In this document: positions 10,605 to 21,243 of the stretch, piece after piece
Layout of the letters: each line of letters begins with the position of its first letter
Numbering within the stretch: the first letter of the stretch is position 1
Origin: Lacimicrobium sp. SS2-24
GTDB lineage: Bacteria; Pseudomonadota; Gammaproteobacteria; Enterobacterales; Alteromonadaceae
DNA length: 64,000 nt
Reading direction: 5' to 3'
Assembly (NCBI RefSeq): GCF_002201535.1
Contig: NZ_NIWW01000001.1
Span: forward strand, 434,001 to 498,000
The notes under the pieces: generated by a model
Seen by the model: the letters and a program-made list of their open reading frames with translations, nothing else
Told to the model about the DNA's origin: nothing
Databases searched by the model: none
Made by a program: the position numbers and the translations under genes

Positions 10605-13100
10605 TCACTCTACATGACAGGACGTTAAGCGCCAAATTCTCTGTACATACTCACGTATAGATCTGTCAGAGGTAAACTTACCCATGCGAGCTGTATTGAT
10701 GATGGCTTTGCGGGCCCAACCTGCCTTATCGCGGTATGCCCGGTCCGCTTTTTGCTGCGCCTCGGAATACGCGTCAAAGTCAGCCAGCACCAGATAAGGA
10801 TCGCCGCCATCCAATAAACTTTGTTTTACAGAGGCGAGTTCACCCGGCTTGCCAGGCGTAAAATAATCCGTTTCCAGCCAATCCAGCACCGCTTTGATTT
10901 CGCGGCTATTGTCGTAAATGTCATAGGGGTTGTAACCGGCCGCCCGCACCTTTTCTACTTCTTCAACGGTGAGACCAAAAATGAAGATGTTTTCATCCCC
11001 CACTTCTTCAGCAATTTCGATGTTAGCACCATCCAGCGTGCCGACGGTCAGCGCTCCATTGAGCGCCAGTTTCATATTACCTGTACCCGACGCTTCCTTG
11101 CCCGCTGTAGAAATCTGCTCCGAGATATCTGCAGCAGGTATCATCTTTTCAGCCAGGCTGACACGGTAGTTAGGTAAAAAGACCACCTTGAGTTTGTGAT
11201 TAACCCGCACATCATTATTAATTTTATCTGCTACTTTATTGATGGCATAGATAATGTCTTTAGCCAGCTTATAGCCGGGCGCGGCTTTGGCACCAAACAA
11301 AAATGCGCGGGGATGCATATCATAATCCGGGTTCTCAAGCAGTCGACGATACAACGCCATAATATGCAGCAGATTCAGATGCTGACGCTTATATTCGTGC
11401 AGGCGTTTAATCTGAATATCAAAAATCATATTCGGATCCAGTTCAACACCAGTCAGTGCCTTGACTTCCGCAGCCAGCTTCACCTTATTGTCATGTTTGA
11501 TTTGCATAAACTGCTGCTGAAACACCTTATCATCGGCAAAGTTCGCCAGTCCCTGTAGCTTGTCCAGATCGGTCGGCCACTGGTCGCCAATGCGGCTGTT
11601 AATCAGCTCCGATAACGCAGGGTTACAGGCTTTCAGCCAACGCCGCGGTGTAATGCCATTGGTGACGTTGGTGAGTTTACCCGGCCACAGTTGTTCAAAC
11701 TCGGGGAAGAGATTTTCCTTGACCAGACGGGAGTGGATTTCCGCTACCCCGTTAACAGCAAAGGATCCGATCACCGACAGGTTACCCATTCGAATCATCT
11801 TCTCGCTGCTCTCCTCAATGATTGAAAGCTTACGCTTCATGGCATCATCACCAGGCCACTTCTTGTCCACATCGAGCATAAAGCGATGATTGATTTCATA
11901 GATAATTTCAAGATGACGGGGCAAAATCTTCGCCAGCATGCGAGCTGGCCACTTTTCAAGTGCTTCGGGTAACAGTGTATGGTTGGTATACGCAAAGGTG
12001 TTGCTGCTAATTTTCCAGGCCGTATCCCAGTCCATGTGGGCCCGATCCACCAGAATTCGCATCAGTTCAGGAATGGCGATAGCCGGATGCGTATCATTGA
12101 GCTGAATCACAACCTGCTCAGCAAAGCGGCTCCAGTCATCACCATGGGCGCGCTTGTAGCGACGAATAATGTCTTTGAGTGAACAGGCACAAAAGAAGTA
12201 CTGCTGGATTAAACGTAATTCTTTGCCGGCTTCGGTTTCGTCATTGGGGTACAACACTTTGGAAATGGTTTCAGCCTGTACATTTTCACGCTGAGCATCT
12301 ACGTACCCTCCGGCATTGAAGACATCCCAGTTAAAGTAATCTGACGCCTGACTCTCCCACAGCCGTAACACATTGACAGTTTTACCACCGTATCCCACCA
12401 CAGGGATATCCCAGGGTACCCCTTTAACGATGGAACCTGGGTGCCACTCTTTATGAATCTGGCCTTTGTCGCCATACTTGGTTTCCACATACCCGTACAA
12501 GGGAATTTCCTGAATCGACTCGGGGCGGCAAATTTCCCAGGGGTTGCCGTAATCGCGCCAACTGTCGGGCCGCTCTATTTGGGCACCACTGCGTATTTCC
12601 TGACGGAACAATCCATGCTCATAATGTAAGCCATAACCAATGGCTGGTAATTCAAGGGTGGCAAGGGAGTCAATAAAGCACGCCGCCAGTCGCCCAAGGC
12701 CGCCATTACCGAGCGCCATATCCGGCTCCTGCTCCATCACATCAGACAGTTCTACGCCAAGTTCGCGCATTGCCTGATGGGTTTTCTCGAACAACCCAAG
12801 GTTATGTAGATTGTTGGACATTAACCGTCCCATTAGAAATTCGGCGGAGAAATAATGTACTGCCCGGGTGTCATTCATATAATGAGCTTTCTGAGTACTA
12901 CGCAGCCGTTCCAACACCTGTTCCTGCACGGCCGCACAGGCGGCTTTCCACCATGCGTGATCATTCGCTTTATTCTCATCGGTGCCAAGTGAACAGTGCA
13001 GGTGGCGTACGATTGCCTGCTTGATATCATCCTTACTCAGCTCGTTGAGCTTACCTGGCGCCGATACCGGCTTAGGGGCTGTTTGGGTTTTCTTCATCAT
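10605..13100 (-). CDS. glgP: Glycogen/maltodextrin phosphorylase
   Basis: An 831-residue GT35 alpha-glucan phosphorylase. It releases glucose-1-phosphate from glycogen or maltodextrin using phosphate and pyridoxal phosphate. Seen are [18 protein letters not shown] near the N-terminus, [13 protein letters not shown], and the PLP-lysine region [20 protein letters not shown], all diagnostic. The length matches GlgP/MalP (about 800-840). The start is the ATG at 13100, behind GGCGGAG; a GTG at 13121 would put that site inside the gene. Phosphoglucomutase lies immediately upstream on the same strand, so its glucose-1-phosphate product can pass straight to glucose-6-phosphate. GlgP and MalP cannot be told apart here. 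Confidence 0.96.
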   Translation of the reverse strand: MMKKTQTAPKPVSAPGKLNELSKDDIKQAIVRHLHCSLGTDENKANDHAWWKAACAAVQEQVLERLRSTQKAHYMNDTRAVHYFSAEFLMGRLMSNNLHNLGLFEKTHQAMRELGVELSDVMEQEPDMALGNGGLGRLAACFIDSLATLELPAIGYGLHYEHGLFRQEIRSGAQIERPDSWRDYGNPWEICRPESIQEIPLYGYVETKYGDKGQIHKEWHPGSIVKGVPWDIPVVGYGGKTVNVLRLWESQASDYFNWDVFNAGGYVDAQRENVQAETISKVLYPNDETEAGKELRLIQQYFFCACSLKDIIRRYKRAHGDDWSRFAEQVVIQLNDTHPAIAIPELMRILVDRAHMDWDTAWKISSNTFAYTNHTLLPEALEKWPARMLAKILPRHLEIIYEINHRFMLDVDKKWPGDDAMKRKLSIIEESSEKMIRMGNLSVIGSFAVNGVAEIHSRLVKENLFPEFEQLWPGKLTNVTNGITPRRWLKACNPALSELINSRIGDQWPTDLDKLQGLANFADDKVFQQQFMQIKHDNKVKLAAEVKALTGVELDPNMIFDIQIKRLHEYKRQHLNLLHIMALYRRLLENPDYDMHPRAFLFGAKAAPGYKLAKDIIYAINKVADKINNDVRVNHKLKVVFLPNYRVSLAEKMIPAADISEQISTAGKEASGTGNMKLALNGALTVGTLDGANIEIAEEVGDENIFIFGLTVEEVEKVRAAGYNPYDIYDNSREIKAVLDWLETDYFTPGKPGELASVKQSLLDGGDPYLVLADFDAYSEAQQKADRAYRDKAGWARKAIINTARMGKFTSDRSIREYVQRIWRLTSCHVE

Positions 13101-13243
13101 CTTGTCTCCGCCGTGATTCACTCAGGCAATGGTGTGCTTAGCGAAAAGCCGCACCGCAGCTAAAATGTAATTAAATTACAAAGATAAATTAAGTCTACCC
13201 CTTTTTCGTCGAAATAAAATGCTCAAAATGTTATTTTTTAGTT

Positions 13244-13273
13244 AAAAAAAAGGCCAGAAAAACATTTCCGGCC
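13244..13273 (-). terminator. Rho-independent terminator of pgm
   Basis: On the minus strand GGCCGGAAA pairs with TTTCTGGCC (one G-U) around a 4-nt loop and is followed by a run of T. It separates pgm from glgP, so glgP probably has its own promoter in 13101-13243. Confidence 0.85.
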
Positions 13274-13328
13274 TCATTTTGTCATAAAATTACACTTTCA
13301 TAACATCTTGTTATCAATATTTTAGCAC

Positions 13329-14972
13329 TTAGCCATCGAAAACTCCGGCGATAAGTTCCTGTGCTTCATTAAGTAACAGGTTCAGGTGTGCATCATCCTT
13401 AAAACTCTCCGCGTAAATCTTGTATACCGCTTCGGTACCAGAGGGTCTGGCTGCAAACCAGCCATTTTCAGTACACACCTTAAGGCCGCCAATTGCAGCA
13501 TCATTACCGGGGGCCTGAGTCAAAACATGGGTAATGGGCTCGCCAGCCAGCGCTTTGGATGTCAGCGAATCGGCACTCATCTTGGTCAGTTTACTTTTTT
13601 GGCTGGCACTGGCACCCACATCCAGACGTCGATAACGGGGTGTTCCTAAAGAATGAGTAAGCTGTTGATAATGTTTCGCCGGATCATGACCGGTGACGGC
13701 GAGAATTTCTGCAGCCAACAGACACATAATCATACCGTCTTTATCGGTGGCCCAGGGTTGTCCGTTGCGGCGCAGAAAAATCCCCCCAGCACTCTCCTCG
13801 CCAGCAAAGCCCATGCTGCCTTCGAGTAAATAAGGCACGAACCATTTGAAGCCTACGGGCATCTCTGCCAGCTCTCGCCCCAGAGCCCCTGCAACGCGGT
13901 CAATTAAAGCGCTGGATACCAGAGTCTTACCAATTTTCATATCTTTTGACCAGTCACTGCGATGGCGATACAAATAGTCAATCGCTACACAGAGGTAATG
14001 ATTTGGATTCATCAGACCACTGCCTTGACAGACAATGCCATGGCGATCGAAATCAGCATCGTTGCCCCAGGCCAGATCAAAGCGGTCCTTCAATGCAATC
14101 AGGCCAGCCATGGCTGAAGGTGAAGAACAATCCATCCGTATCTTTCCATCTTTATCCAGGTGCATAAACCGGAATGTCGGATCCTGATACGGATTGACCA
14201 CTTCGATATTTAGCCGGTATTGCTCTGCAATACGATGCCAGTAGTGCAGCCCCGCGCCCCCAAGCGGATCGGTGCCTAGTTTGAGGCCCGCACCCGCAAT
14301 AGCCTGCATATCGATGACCTGGTCCAACTCGTCGATATAACTTTGCGCAAAATCTTTTTCGTGTACCAGCCCACTGTTAAGGGCACTGGCAAAGGTCATT
14401 CTCTTGACCCCTTTTAGATCGGCACCAATCAGATCGTTAGCCCGGGTCTGGATGGCATCGGTCACCTGGGTATCTGCAGGTCCCCCGTGGGGCGGGTTAT
14501 ACTTAAATCCGCCATCTCCAGGGGGGTTATGGGAAGGCGTTATCACCACGCCATCTCCCATGCCGCTTTGCCTGCTCCGGTTATAACTTAAAATAGCGTG
14601 AGAAATGGCCGGTGTAGGCGTATACCCTCGATCGACTTCAACAACCAGATTGACACCATTTGCGCACAACACTTCAACCGCTGTCATAAAAGCCGGTTCT
14701 GATAGAGCGTGTGTATCCATCCCCATGAAAAGCGGCCCACTGATATCATGGGCGGCTCGAAATTCCGCCAGCGCCTGACAAATCGCAGCGATGTGCCAGT
14801 CATTGAAGGTACGTGTCAATGCACTGCCGCGGTGACCGGAAGTACCAAACGCCACCGCGTGAGCAGGATTTGTCTTATCCGGTTGATAACTGTAATAAGC
14901 AGAAACCAATCGGGGGATATTAATTAAGTCTTGCGGACCAGCCAGTTGTCCGGCGCGGGGATCGAGTGCCAT
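13329..14972 (-). CDS. pgm: Phosphoglucomutase (alpha-D-glucose specific)
   Basis: A 547-residue enzyme that interconverts glucose-1-phosphate and glucose-6-phosphate through a phosphoserine. The N-terminal AFGTSGHRGS (41-50), the active serine segment VITPSHNPPGDGG (Ser147), a metal-loop DADFDRHG, the sugar-specificity region GEESAGG, and the phosphate-binding RPSGTEA near the C-terminus are all present. The length matches the E. coli Pgm type. It lies 24 bp after seqA, the same seqA-pgm order as in E. coli. Confidence 0.97.
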   Translation of the reverse strand: MALDPRAGQLAGPQDLINIPRLVSAYYSYQPDKTNPAHAVAFGTSGHRGSALTRTFNDWHIAAICQALAEFRAAHDISGPLFMGMDTHALSEPAFMTAVEVLCANGVNLVVEVDRGYTPTPAISHAILSYNRSRQSGMGDGVVITPSHNPPGDGGFKYNPPHGGPADTQVTDAIQTRANDLIGADLKGVKRMTFASALNSGLVHEKDFAQSYIDELDQVIDMQAIAGAGLKLGTDPLGGAGLHYWHRIAEQYRLNIEVVNPYQDPTFRFMHLDKDGKIRMDCSSPSAMAGLIALKDRFDLAWGNDADFDRHGIVCQGSGLMNPNHYLCVAIDYLYRHRSDWSKDMKIGKTLVSSALIDRVAGALGRELAEMPVGFKWFVPYLLEGSMGFAGEESAGGIFLRRNGQPWATDKDGMIMCLLAAEILAVTGHDPAKHYQQLTHSLGTPRYRRLDVGASASQKSKLTKMSADSLTSKALAGEPITHVLTQAPGNDAAIGGLKVCTENGWFAARPSGTEAVYKIYAESFKDDAHLNLLLNEAQELIAGVFDG

Positions 14973-14996
14973 AGCGTTATCCTTTAGAACTGAGCG

Positions 14997-15554
14997 TTAT
15001 TCATCTGATTGTGATGGTTCCAACAGTGCAGCAAGCGCCCGGGTATCTGCATCACTGTATGCCAGCACTCTCGCCACTTCTTGTAACATTGTCATTTTTT
15101 TCGCACTGTTATTATTGGTCACTACCCAGTAATGACTCTCAGGCAGTTGTTTCGGATTGGTGCTACTGCCGCTGGCCATTAGTTGATCTTTACTGGTAGC
15201 GAAATACACCCGATTGCGCCCACGCAGTTCCAATACTTTGGAAAAACGATCCGGATTAAACTTAGCCAACGCGCCCAGCAATGTTAAAAATCGGTCAACG
15301 GTGCGTTTTTGTCGGCTTACCCCTACTCGCTCCAGGTAACCAAAGAGTTCTTGCTCCTGGCGCGATGGCGGTGTGTCGGAAATTGGTGCAGGCTCAGGCG
15401 CGACTGCTGTTTTCAGCGGTGACGGGGGTTGTGCCTTTGATGTATTTTCGCCCAGCAATAAGCGACGCAAAATATCTGAGGCGCTCTCACCAATATCTTG
15501 AGTCTGCATGGCGATATAACGGTATAAATCTTCATCTATTTCAATGGTTTTCAT
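14997..15554 (-). CDS. seqA: Replication initiation negative regulator SeqA
   Basis: A 185-residue protein that binds hemimethylated GATC sites and sequesters the replication origin. The N-terminal oligomerisation segment MKTIEIDEDLYRYIAMQTQDIGESASDILRRLL is followed by a Pro/Ala-rich linker (about 40-65). The C-terminal DNA-binding domain contains RFLTLLGALAKFNPDRFSKV, RGRNRVYFA, and PKQLPESHYWVVTNNNSAKK. Its presence implies Dam methylation in the organism. It is divergent from ybfF, as in E. coli. Confidence 0.97.
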   Translation of the reverse strand: MKTIEIDEDLYRYIAMQTQDIGESASDILRRLLLGENTSKAQPPSPLKTAVAPEPAPISDTPPSRQEQELFGYLERVGVSRQKRTVDRFLTLLGALAKFNPDRFSKVLELRGRNRVYFATSKDQLMASGSSTNPKQLPESHYWVVTNNNSAKKMTMLQEVARVLAYSDADTRALAALLEPSQSDE

Positions 15555-15664
15555 CTATCACTACCAGTGTGCTTGCTGATTCAACTTGCTATTATACGGG
15601 GTCAGTGAATCGGTTACAGTACAGCATTTAGCCAAGTTATGCTTTTTATTAGCAGGAGCCATCC

Positions 15665-16423
15665 ATGTCATTAAACTATCAGAAAAGCGGACACGGCAGT
15701 CCGGTTATTTTATTACATGGGTTGTTTGGCAGCCTGGAAAACCTCAATGGTATCAAGCGCGCCCTGGAAGCAAACCATCTGGTTGTCAGTGTAGATTTGC
15801 CCGATCACGGTCAGTCACCTCACTCTGATGCTTTCAGCTATACCGAGTATGCTCAAGCCATATTGTCACTGATGGATGAACTGGACCTGCACAACGTCGC
15901 GATAGTAGGCCACTCGATGGGAGGCAAGGTCGCCATGACAATGGCTTTAACCCATCCTGAACGGGTCTCAGGACTGGTGGTCGCAGACATTGCACCGGTC
16001 AGTTATCCTGACAGACACAGTGGCATCATTGACGCGCTCAAATCGGTCGATCTGAATAGCCTGCAACGTCGTAGTGATGCCGATAAACAACTCGCTGAGT
16101 CTATCCGCGAACCTGGGGTTCGTCAGTTTCTGCTCAAGAGTCTGCAAAAAACAGACAGTGGCTGGTGCTGGCAGTTTAATCTATCTCTGCTGGATCGGGC
16201 CTATGCCAGCATCACGGCCTGGCCTGATATCGATAAGGTGTATGACGGACCGGTGCTCTTTATAAAAGGAGGCCGCTCCGATTATCTATTACCAGAGCAC
16301 AAGGGGCAGATAGGTAGACTGTTTAAACACAGTCAGGGGCATATTATACCGGATGCGGGGCATTGGCTTCATGCAGAAAAACCGCAGCAATTTAATAAAA
16401 TTGTGGCAGATTTTCTTGCCTAA
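15665..16423 (+). CDS. ybfF: Alpha/beta-hydrolase esterase YbfF
   Basis: A 252-residue alpha/beta-hydrolase. The oxyanion motif LLHGLFGS (16-23), nucleophile elbow GHSMGG (82-87, Ser84), an Asp in the KGGRSDYL region, and the catalytic His in DAGHWLHAEKP are all in place. E. coli YbfF hydrolyses short-chain acyl esters and acyl-CoA; the natural substrate is uncertain. It is divergent from seqA and upstream of the DUF2788 gene and fldA. Confidence 0.94.
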   Translation: MSLNYQKSGHGSPVILLHGLFGSLENLNGIKRALEANHLVVSVDLPDHGQSPHSDAFSYTEYAQAILSLMDELDLHNVAIVGHSMGGKVAMTMALTHPERVSGLVVADIAPVSYPDRHSGIIDALKSVDLNSLQRRSDADKQLAESIREPGVRQFLLKSLQKTDSGWCWQFNLSLLDRAYASITAWPDIDKVYDGPVLFIKGGRSDYLLPEHKGQIGRLFKHSQGHIIPDAGHWLHAEKPQQFNKIVADFLA

Positions 16424-16486
16424 GACTGATTCTCATTAGTAAATGTGCTATAGTCCGCGCCGATTTTAACCGGCACAGAAACAGGC

Positions 16487-16708
16487 ATGCTGAGTCAATA
16501 TTACGAACAGATCGAGGCAATTGCCTTAAACCTGTCACTGACAGCACTTTTTCTTCTGATGGCCTATGCGGTACACGATGTTCTGAAGAAAAACGATGTG
16601 CCCATGGTTGGCCGCTTTGTGGTCTACCTGGTGTTGTTTCTGGGTGCCGCCGGATTTCTGGCGAAAGGGTTTATTCAAGTATTCTGGCAATCTTCAGGTG
16701 TGGGTTAA
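16487..16708 (+). CDS. DUF2788 small membrane protein
   Basis: A 73-residue protein with two hydrophobic helices (about 15-28 and 43-66) joined by a short polar loop with VLKKNDVPMVGR. This is the DUF2788 pattern of gammaproteobacteria; the function is not known. It sits between ybfF and fldA with 27 bp to fldA, so co-transcription with flavodoxin is likely. Confidence 0.85.
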   Translation: MLSQYYEQIEAIALNLSLTALFLLMAYAVHDVLKKNDVPMVGRFVVYLVLFLGAAGFLAKGFIQVFWQSSGVG

Positions 16709-16735
16709 TCCCACAGGACAGAGGTATCTGAAAAT

Positions 16736-17260
16736 ATGGCAAGCGTGGGTCTATTTTTTGGCAGCGACACGGGCAACACCGAACATGTTGCCAAAATGAT
16801 ACAAAAAGAACTGGGCAAACAACTGATCGAAGTTCACGACATCGCCAAGAGCAGCAAGGAACAAATTGCTGATTTTGACCTGTTGATGTTTGGCATTCCG
16901 ACCTGGTATTACGGTGAAGCCCAATGTGACTGGGACGACTTTTTCCCGGAACTGGAAGAAATTGATTTCACCGACAAACTGGTGGCGATTTTCGGTTGTG
17001 GCGATCAGGAAGATTACGCGGAATATTTTCTTGATGCCATGGGCATGATCCGGGATATCGTCGAAGCGCGCGGCGCCATTGTTATTGGTCACTGGCCTAC
17101 CGAAAGTTACCAGTTTGAAGCCAGCAAAGGTATGGCCGATGATGATCATTTTGTTGGTCTGGGTATTGACGAAGACCGTCAACCGGAGCTGACGGAGCAA
17201 CGTGTGAAAAGCTGGTGCAAGCAGGTGTATGAAGAGATGTGCCTGGCTGAGCTCGAGTAA
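16736..17260 (+). CDS. fldA: Flavodoxin FldA
   Basis: A 174-residue long-chain flavodoxin: a small FMN-binding electron carrier, usually expressed under iron limitation or for biosynthetic reductases. The phosphate-binding loop GSDTGNTE (9-16), the Trp loop PTWYYGEAQCDW, and the GCGDQEDYAEYF loop holding the flavin-stacking Tyr are all visible. The acidic composition is typical. In E. coli fldA precedes fur; here it is followed by the tandem repeat and terminator instead, with no fur. Confidence 0.97.
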   Translation: MASVGLFFGSDTGNTEHVAKMIQKELGKQLIEVHDIAKSSKEQIADFDLLMFGIPTWYYGEAQCDWDDFFPELEEIDFTDKLVAIFGCGDQEDYAEYFLDAMGMIRDIVEARGAIVIGHWPTESYQFEASKGMADDDHFVGLGIDEDRQPELTEQRVKSWCKQVYEEMCLAELE

Positions 17261-17280
17261 TTCGCACAAACAAAGCGTTC

Positions 17281-17388
17281 CTGGATATCGTCGGGGAGTG
17301 TTCCCGACAACCCCGACATACCATCCTTCCCTGGATATCGTCGGGGAGTGCTCCCGACAACCCCGACATACCATCCTTCCCTGGATAT
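17281..17388. repeat. Two tandem 50-bp hairpin repeats plus an 8-bp remnant
   Basis: Unit 1 (17281-17330) and unit 2 (17331-17380) differ at a single base (T17301 versus C17351), and the first 8 bp of a third unit follow. Each unit contains GTCGGG and CCCGAC facing each other, plus TCGGGG and CCCCGA, so it can fold into a GC-rich hairpin. The block lies between fldA and its terminator. It looks like a REP-type dispersed element, but other copies are not visible in the window. Confidence 0.9.
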
Positions 17389-17423
17389 AAAAAGCCGCCA
17401 ACGGTTTCGATGGCGGCTTTTTT
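17389..17423. terminator. Bidirectional terminator between fldA and cysB
   Basis: AAAAAGCCGCCA (17389-17400) pairs perfectly with TGGCGGCTTTTT, followed by one more T; loop ACGGTTTCGA. A-run and T-run on the two flanks let it serve both converging genes. Confidence 0.92.
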
Positions 17424-17440
17424 AATGGCATTATCGCCTG

Positions 17441-18427
<987 letters not shown>

Positions 18428-18623
18428 TTACCCTGTAATGTTTACCTTTATATGCGAAATTTATATACTAAACGGCAGATTAATTCCATAAAATTTTAGA
18501 TGAGTCCCATCCATTTACCCATAAAAGTTAACGTCTGCCGCCTTATTAATCGGTGCAAGCTCGACTTTTACTGCGTCCAGTTACCTGTTATAACAACAAT
18601 ATCAAATCAACGCTGTGCTCACT

Positions 18624-19316
18624 ATGCCAAATTCAAATAAGCAAATCGATTTTTCCACGGTGCTGGCGGCCGGTGTGCATGATATGAAGAACTCATTGTG
18701 CCTGCTGTTACAGTCTGTTGAAAACCTGTCACGAGAGCTTCCCAAAGACAATACGGTGATCACCTCGAATCTGGCCAGCCTGCAATATGAAGCCTTTCGT
18801 CTGAATACCGGACTGATGCAGTTGCTGTCATTGTACCGGGCTGAGAAACAGAAACTGCCGGTGAGTATTGATGAGGTCTATGTTGAAGATCTGATTGACG
18901 ACATTCTGGCAACCAATGAAACCTATATTGTCAACAAACACATGGACCTGGAGGTTCATCAGCCTGACGAGCTAGCCTGGTATCTGGACGGTGATTTGAT
19001 CAATTTGTTGCTCAATGACATTTTGATTAATGCTATGCGCTACAGCAATAAAAAACTCCGTTTAAGCTGCTTTGAAGAGGACGGCATGCTCAATTTTACC
19101 CTTGAAGATGACGGACCGGGTTATCCACAGATCATGCTTCAGGCTGGCAATACGGAGATGACGGATTTTGATATCAGCACGGGCCGCACAGGCCTGGGGC
19201 TGTTTTTTGCCCGCATGATAGCGCAGGCTCATACCAACAACGGCAGGTGTGGCTCCATTCATCTGGAAAACGGCGGCAGCCTTGGGGGGAGTGTTTTTAC
19301 CCTTAAAATACCCTAA
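18624..19316 (+). CDS. Soluble orphan sensor histidine kinase
   Basis: A 230-residue protein with only the kinase core. A dimerisation/phosphoacceptor helix carries GVHDMKNSL near residue 17-25 (His H-box candidate). Then come N-box NDILINAMRYS, G1 EDDGPGY, and G2 GRTGLGLFFAR, closing with a GGSVFTLKIP strand. No transmembrane, PAS or HAMP domain is present, so the signal source is unclear. No response regulator lies nearby. The Met at 18624 (MPNSNKQ) is preferred over the GTG at 18615. It may be co-transcribed with the coiled-coil gene 51 bp downstream. Confidence 0.85.
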   Translation: MPNSNKQIDFSTVLAAGVHDMKNSLCLLLQSVENLSRELPKDNTVITSNLASLQYEAFRLNTGLMQLLSLYRAEKQKLPVSIDEVYVEDLIDDILATNETYIVNKHMDLEVHQPDELAWYLDGDLINLLLNDILINAMRYSNKKLRLSCFEEDGMLNFTLEDDGPGYPQIMLQAGNTEMTDFDISTGRTGLGLFFARMIAQAHTNNGRCGSIHLENGGSLGGSVFTLKIP

Positions 19317-19367
19317 TATGCGGCATAAGACCGTCTGTATCTGGACTGATAACAAAGTGAAAAAACT

Positions 19368-20132
19368 ATGTTCACCATAATAATTATACTCATTGTCGCC
19401 TTGATCATTATCGCCATCGTGATCAACGCCATTCAGCAACACCGGGAACAGGTGGAGGCAGAAAAACGGGCCGAGCATGCTAAGCTCAAAACCATTGTTG
19501 ATGAAACAGAAGATGCGCTGATGGCAGCCGCGCATATCCCCGTCTCGCAACATATGATTCTGGTGCTCAATAAGCGCATCCTCAATGGGCTGAAAGAGAT
19601 GTTGGAGCTTAATCCTAAGGCCAAGGACTTAAAACAGCGCATTAAAGATGCAGAAGAACGGGTCAAATCTATAGATACCAATCAGCCGCCGCCGGGTAAT
19701 GAGAACTTTAGCTTGCCTGACAACGACAAGCAGATCATCGTTCTCATACAAGGCATTAAAAAGCTACGCACCATACTGCGCTCAGAAAACGCCAAGGGCA
19801 AAGTGGACACACAGGTCTTTCTTGCCGAGGACAAGCGTATGGCCAGATTGCAGCTAAAAATTAATGTGGAAACATTAGTTAAACGCGGCAGAAGCGCTAT
19901 TAAGTCGGATATGCTTGGCTCCGCCCGACAGTACTTCGAGAAAGCCATTGCCGCCCTGAATGCCTCTTCCGAACAGGACGAGTACACCGTAGCGAGAAAA
20001 CAGGAGCTGGAGCAAAACCTTGAAACCATTCAAAACAACCTGCGCAATGCCAACGCACAGGATCGCGCCAGAAAGCGCGAAGAAGAAAGAGACGAACTGG
20101 ACGAGTTGTTTGCGCCGAAGAAGAAATGGTAG
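19368..20132 (+). CDS. Membrane-anchored coiled-coil protein, function unknown
   Basis: A 254-residue protein with one N-terminal hydrophobic helix (2-22, FTIIIILIVALIIIAIVINA) followed by a long, highly charged helical region. Predicted coiled-coil stretches lie around 23-95 and 185-245, with heptad-like Leu/Ile spacing. The tail RKREEERDELDELFAPKKKW is very charged. The middle (about 160-200) has a TPR-like pair of helices (LVKRGRSAIKSDMLGSARQY). I do not recognise a named family. It lies just downstream of the orphan kinase and is convergent with a LysR gene 8 bp away. Confidence 0.7.
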   Translation: MFTIIIILIVALIIIAIVINAIQQHREQVEAEKRAEHAKLKTIVDETEDALMAAAHIPVSQHMILVLNKRILNGLKEMLELNPKAKDLKQRIKDAEERVKSIDTNQPPPGNENFSLPDNDKQIIVLIQGIKKLRTILRSENAKGKVDTQVFLAEDKRMARLQLKINVETLVKRGRSAIKSDMLGSARQYFEKAIAALNASSEQDEYTVARKQELEQNLETIQNNLRNANAQDRARKREEERDELDELFAPKKKW

Positions 20133-20140
20133 GCAACAGA

Positions 20141-21088
20141 CTAGGATTGCAGCAGCGTTTGCCAATCTGATTGCTGCAATTGTTCCAGCAAACGGGCGGC
20201 GGGTACAGATAAACTGCCGCGGCTTCGCGTTATCACCCCTACGGGTTTGCCTTGCACAACCCTAAGCGGAACACAACGCAGTCCCCGTCCCTGCATTTCC
20301 TGTCGGCAAATACCAGGGACCACTGACAGTCCCATACCTGACGCCACCAACTGCCCTACCGTAGACAGCTGACTGGCTTCAGCCACAAGCGTCACATCTA
20401 CCCCGGCATGGTGTAATGATTGATCGCACCAATCGCGGATACTCGACCCTCTGTTCATTGCCACATAGTTTTGCTGTTGTAACTCTTCCCACGACAGATG
20501 AAGCCGTGAAGCAAGCTGATGTTGCGGTGCCATAATCACCAGAAACGTGTCATCAAAAAGTGGCAGAAAATTCAGCCCTTCCATTTGTCTGGCTTCAAAA
20601 ATAATCCCCAGCTCAGCCCTTTCGTCCAATACGGCTTCCACCACGCGTTCCATCACCACATCGAGTATCGCAATATTGATACTGCTGTGATGTTGATGAA
20701 ACTGGCTCAGTACTGCGGGTAACAAGCTGTTGGCAAAAGAAGGCATCGCCGCTACCGTGAGCTTACCGCGTTGCATGGCAAATAAATTATGCAAATCGGT
20801 AAAAGCCTCATCCCAGTCCCGCAGCAAACGCTGTGCAACCGGTAAAAAATTGCGCCCCTCCTGCGTCAGATGCACTGCCCGAGTTGTTCGGGACAATAAT
20901 TTCCCACCTATCAGGTCCTCAAATTTCTTTATAGCAATGGACAGTGCCGGTTGAGACAAATGCAGGCGATCTGCGGCCTCAGCGAAAGAACCACTTTGTG
21001 CAAGCTGAACAAACACTTGCAACTGACGATAGGAAACGGATTTACCGCCTAAGTGCATAGGCGTTGAGGAAGTTATAGGTTGAGACAT
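20141..21088 (-). CDS. LysR-type transcriptional regulator
   Basis: A 315-residue LysR-type regulator. The N-terminal winged HTH spans about 14-75 (YRQLQVFVQLAQSGSFAEAA, then LSQPALSIAIKKFEDLIG), followed by a RTTRAVHLTQEG wing and a periplasmic-binding-like effector domain. It is transcribed away from the CoA-transferase genes across a 155-bp AT-rich gap (21089-21243). By the usual LysR arrangement it is the likely regulator of those genes. The co-inducer is not known. An alternative start is the Met at 21058. Confidence 0.9.
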   Translation of the reverse strand: MSQPITSSTPMHLGGKSVSYRQLQVFVQLAQSGSFAEAADRLHLSQPALSIAIKKFEDLIGGKLLSRTTRAVHLTQEGRNFLPVAQRLLRDWDEAFTDLHNLFAMQRGKLTVAAMPSFANSLLPAVLSQFHQHHSSINIAILDVVMERVVEAVLDERAELGIIFEARQMEGLNFLPLFDDTFLVIMAPQHQLASRLHLSWEELQQQNYVAMNRGSSIRDWCDQSLHHAGVDVTLVAEASQLSTVGQLVASGMGLSVVPGICRQEMQGRGLRCVPLRVVQGKPVGVITRSRGSLSVPAARLLEQLQQSDWQTLLQS

Positions 21089-21243
21089 GACATAAGATAC
21101 TATTAATTTATTTAACTTATTATTAACTAAATTATATTAATTTTACATATTCTAATTGCTGACTAATACTAATGTCGGTTTCAAAGACAACAACATCAAA
21201 CCCATAGTGCCGACAACAGCGCTGTGCCAATCAGGAGAACGAC

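Noticed and set aside
17281-17388. Possible CRISPR array
   Set aside because: The two units are directly adjacent with no unique spacers, and only two full copies exist; it is a simple tandem repeat.
16751-17431. Long open frame antisense to fldA, extending into the 50-bp repeats
   Set aside because: It is the shadow of flavodoxin, and the extension consists only of translated repeat sequence.
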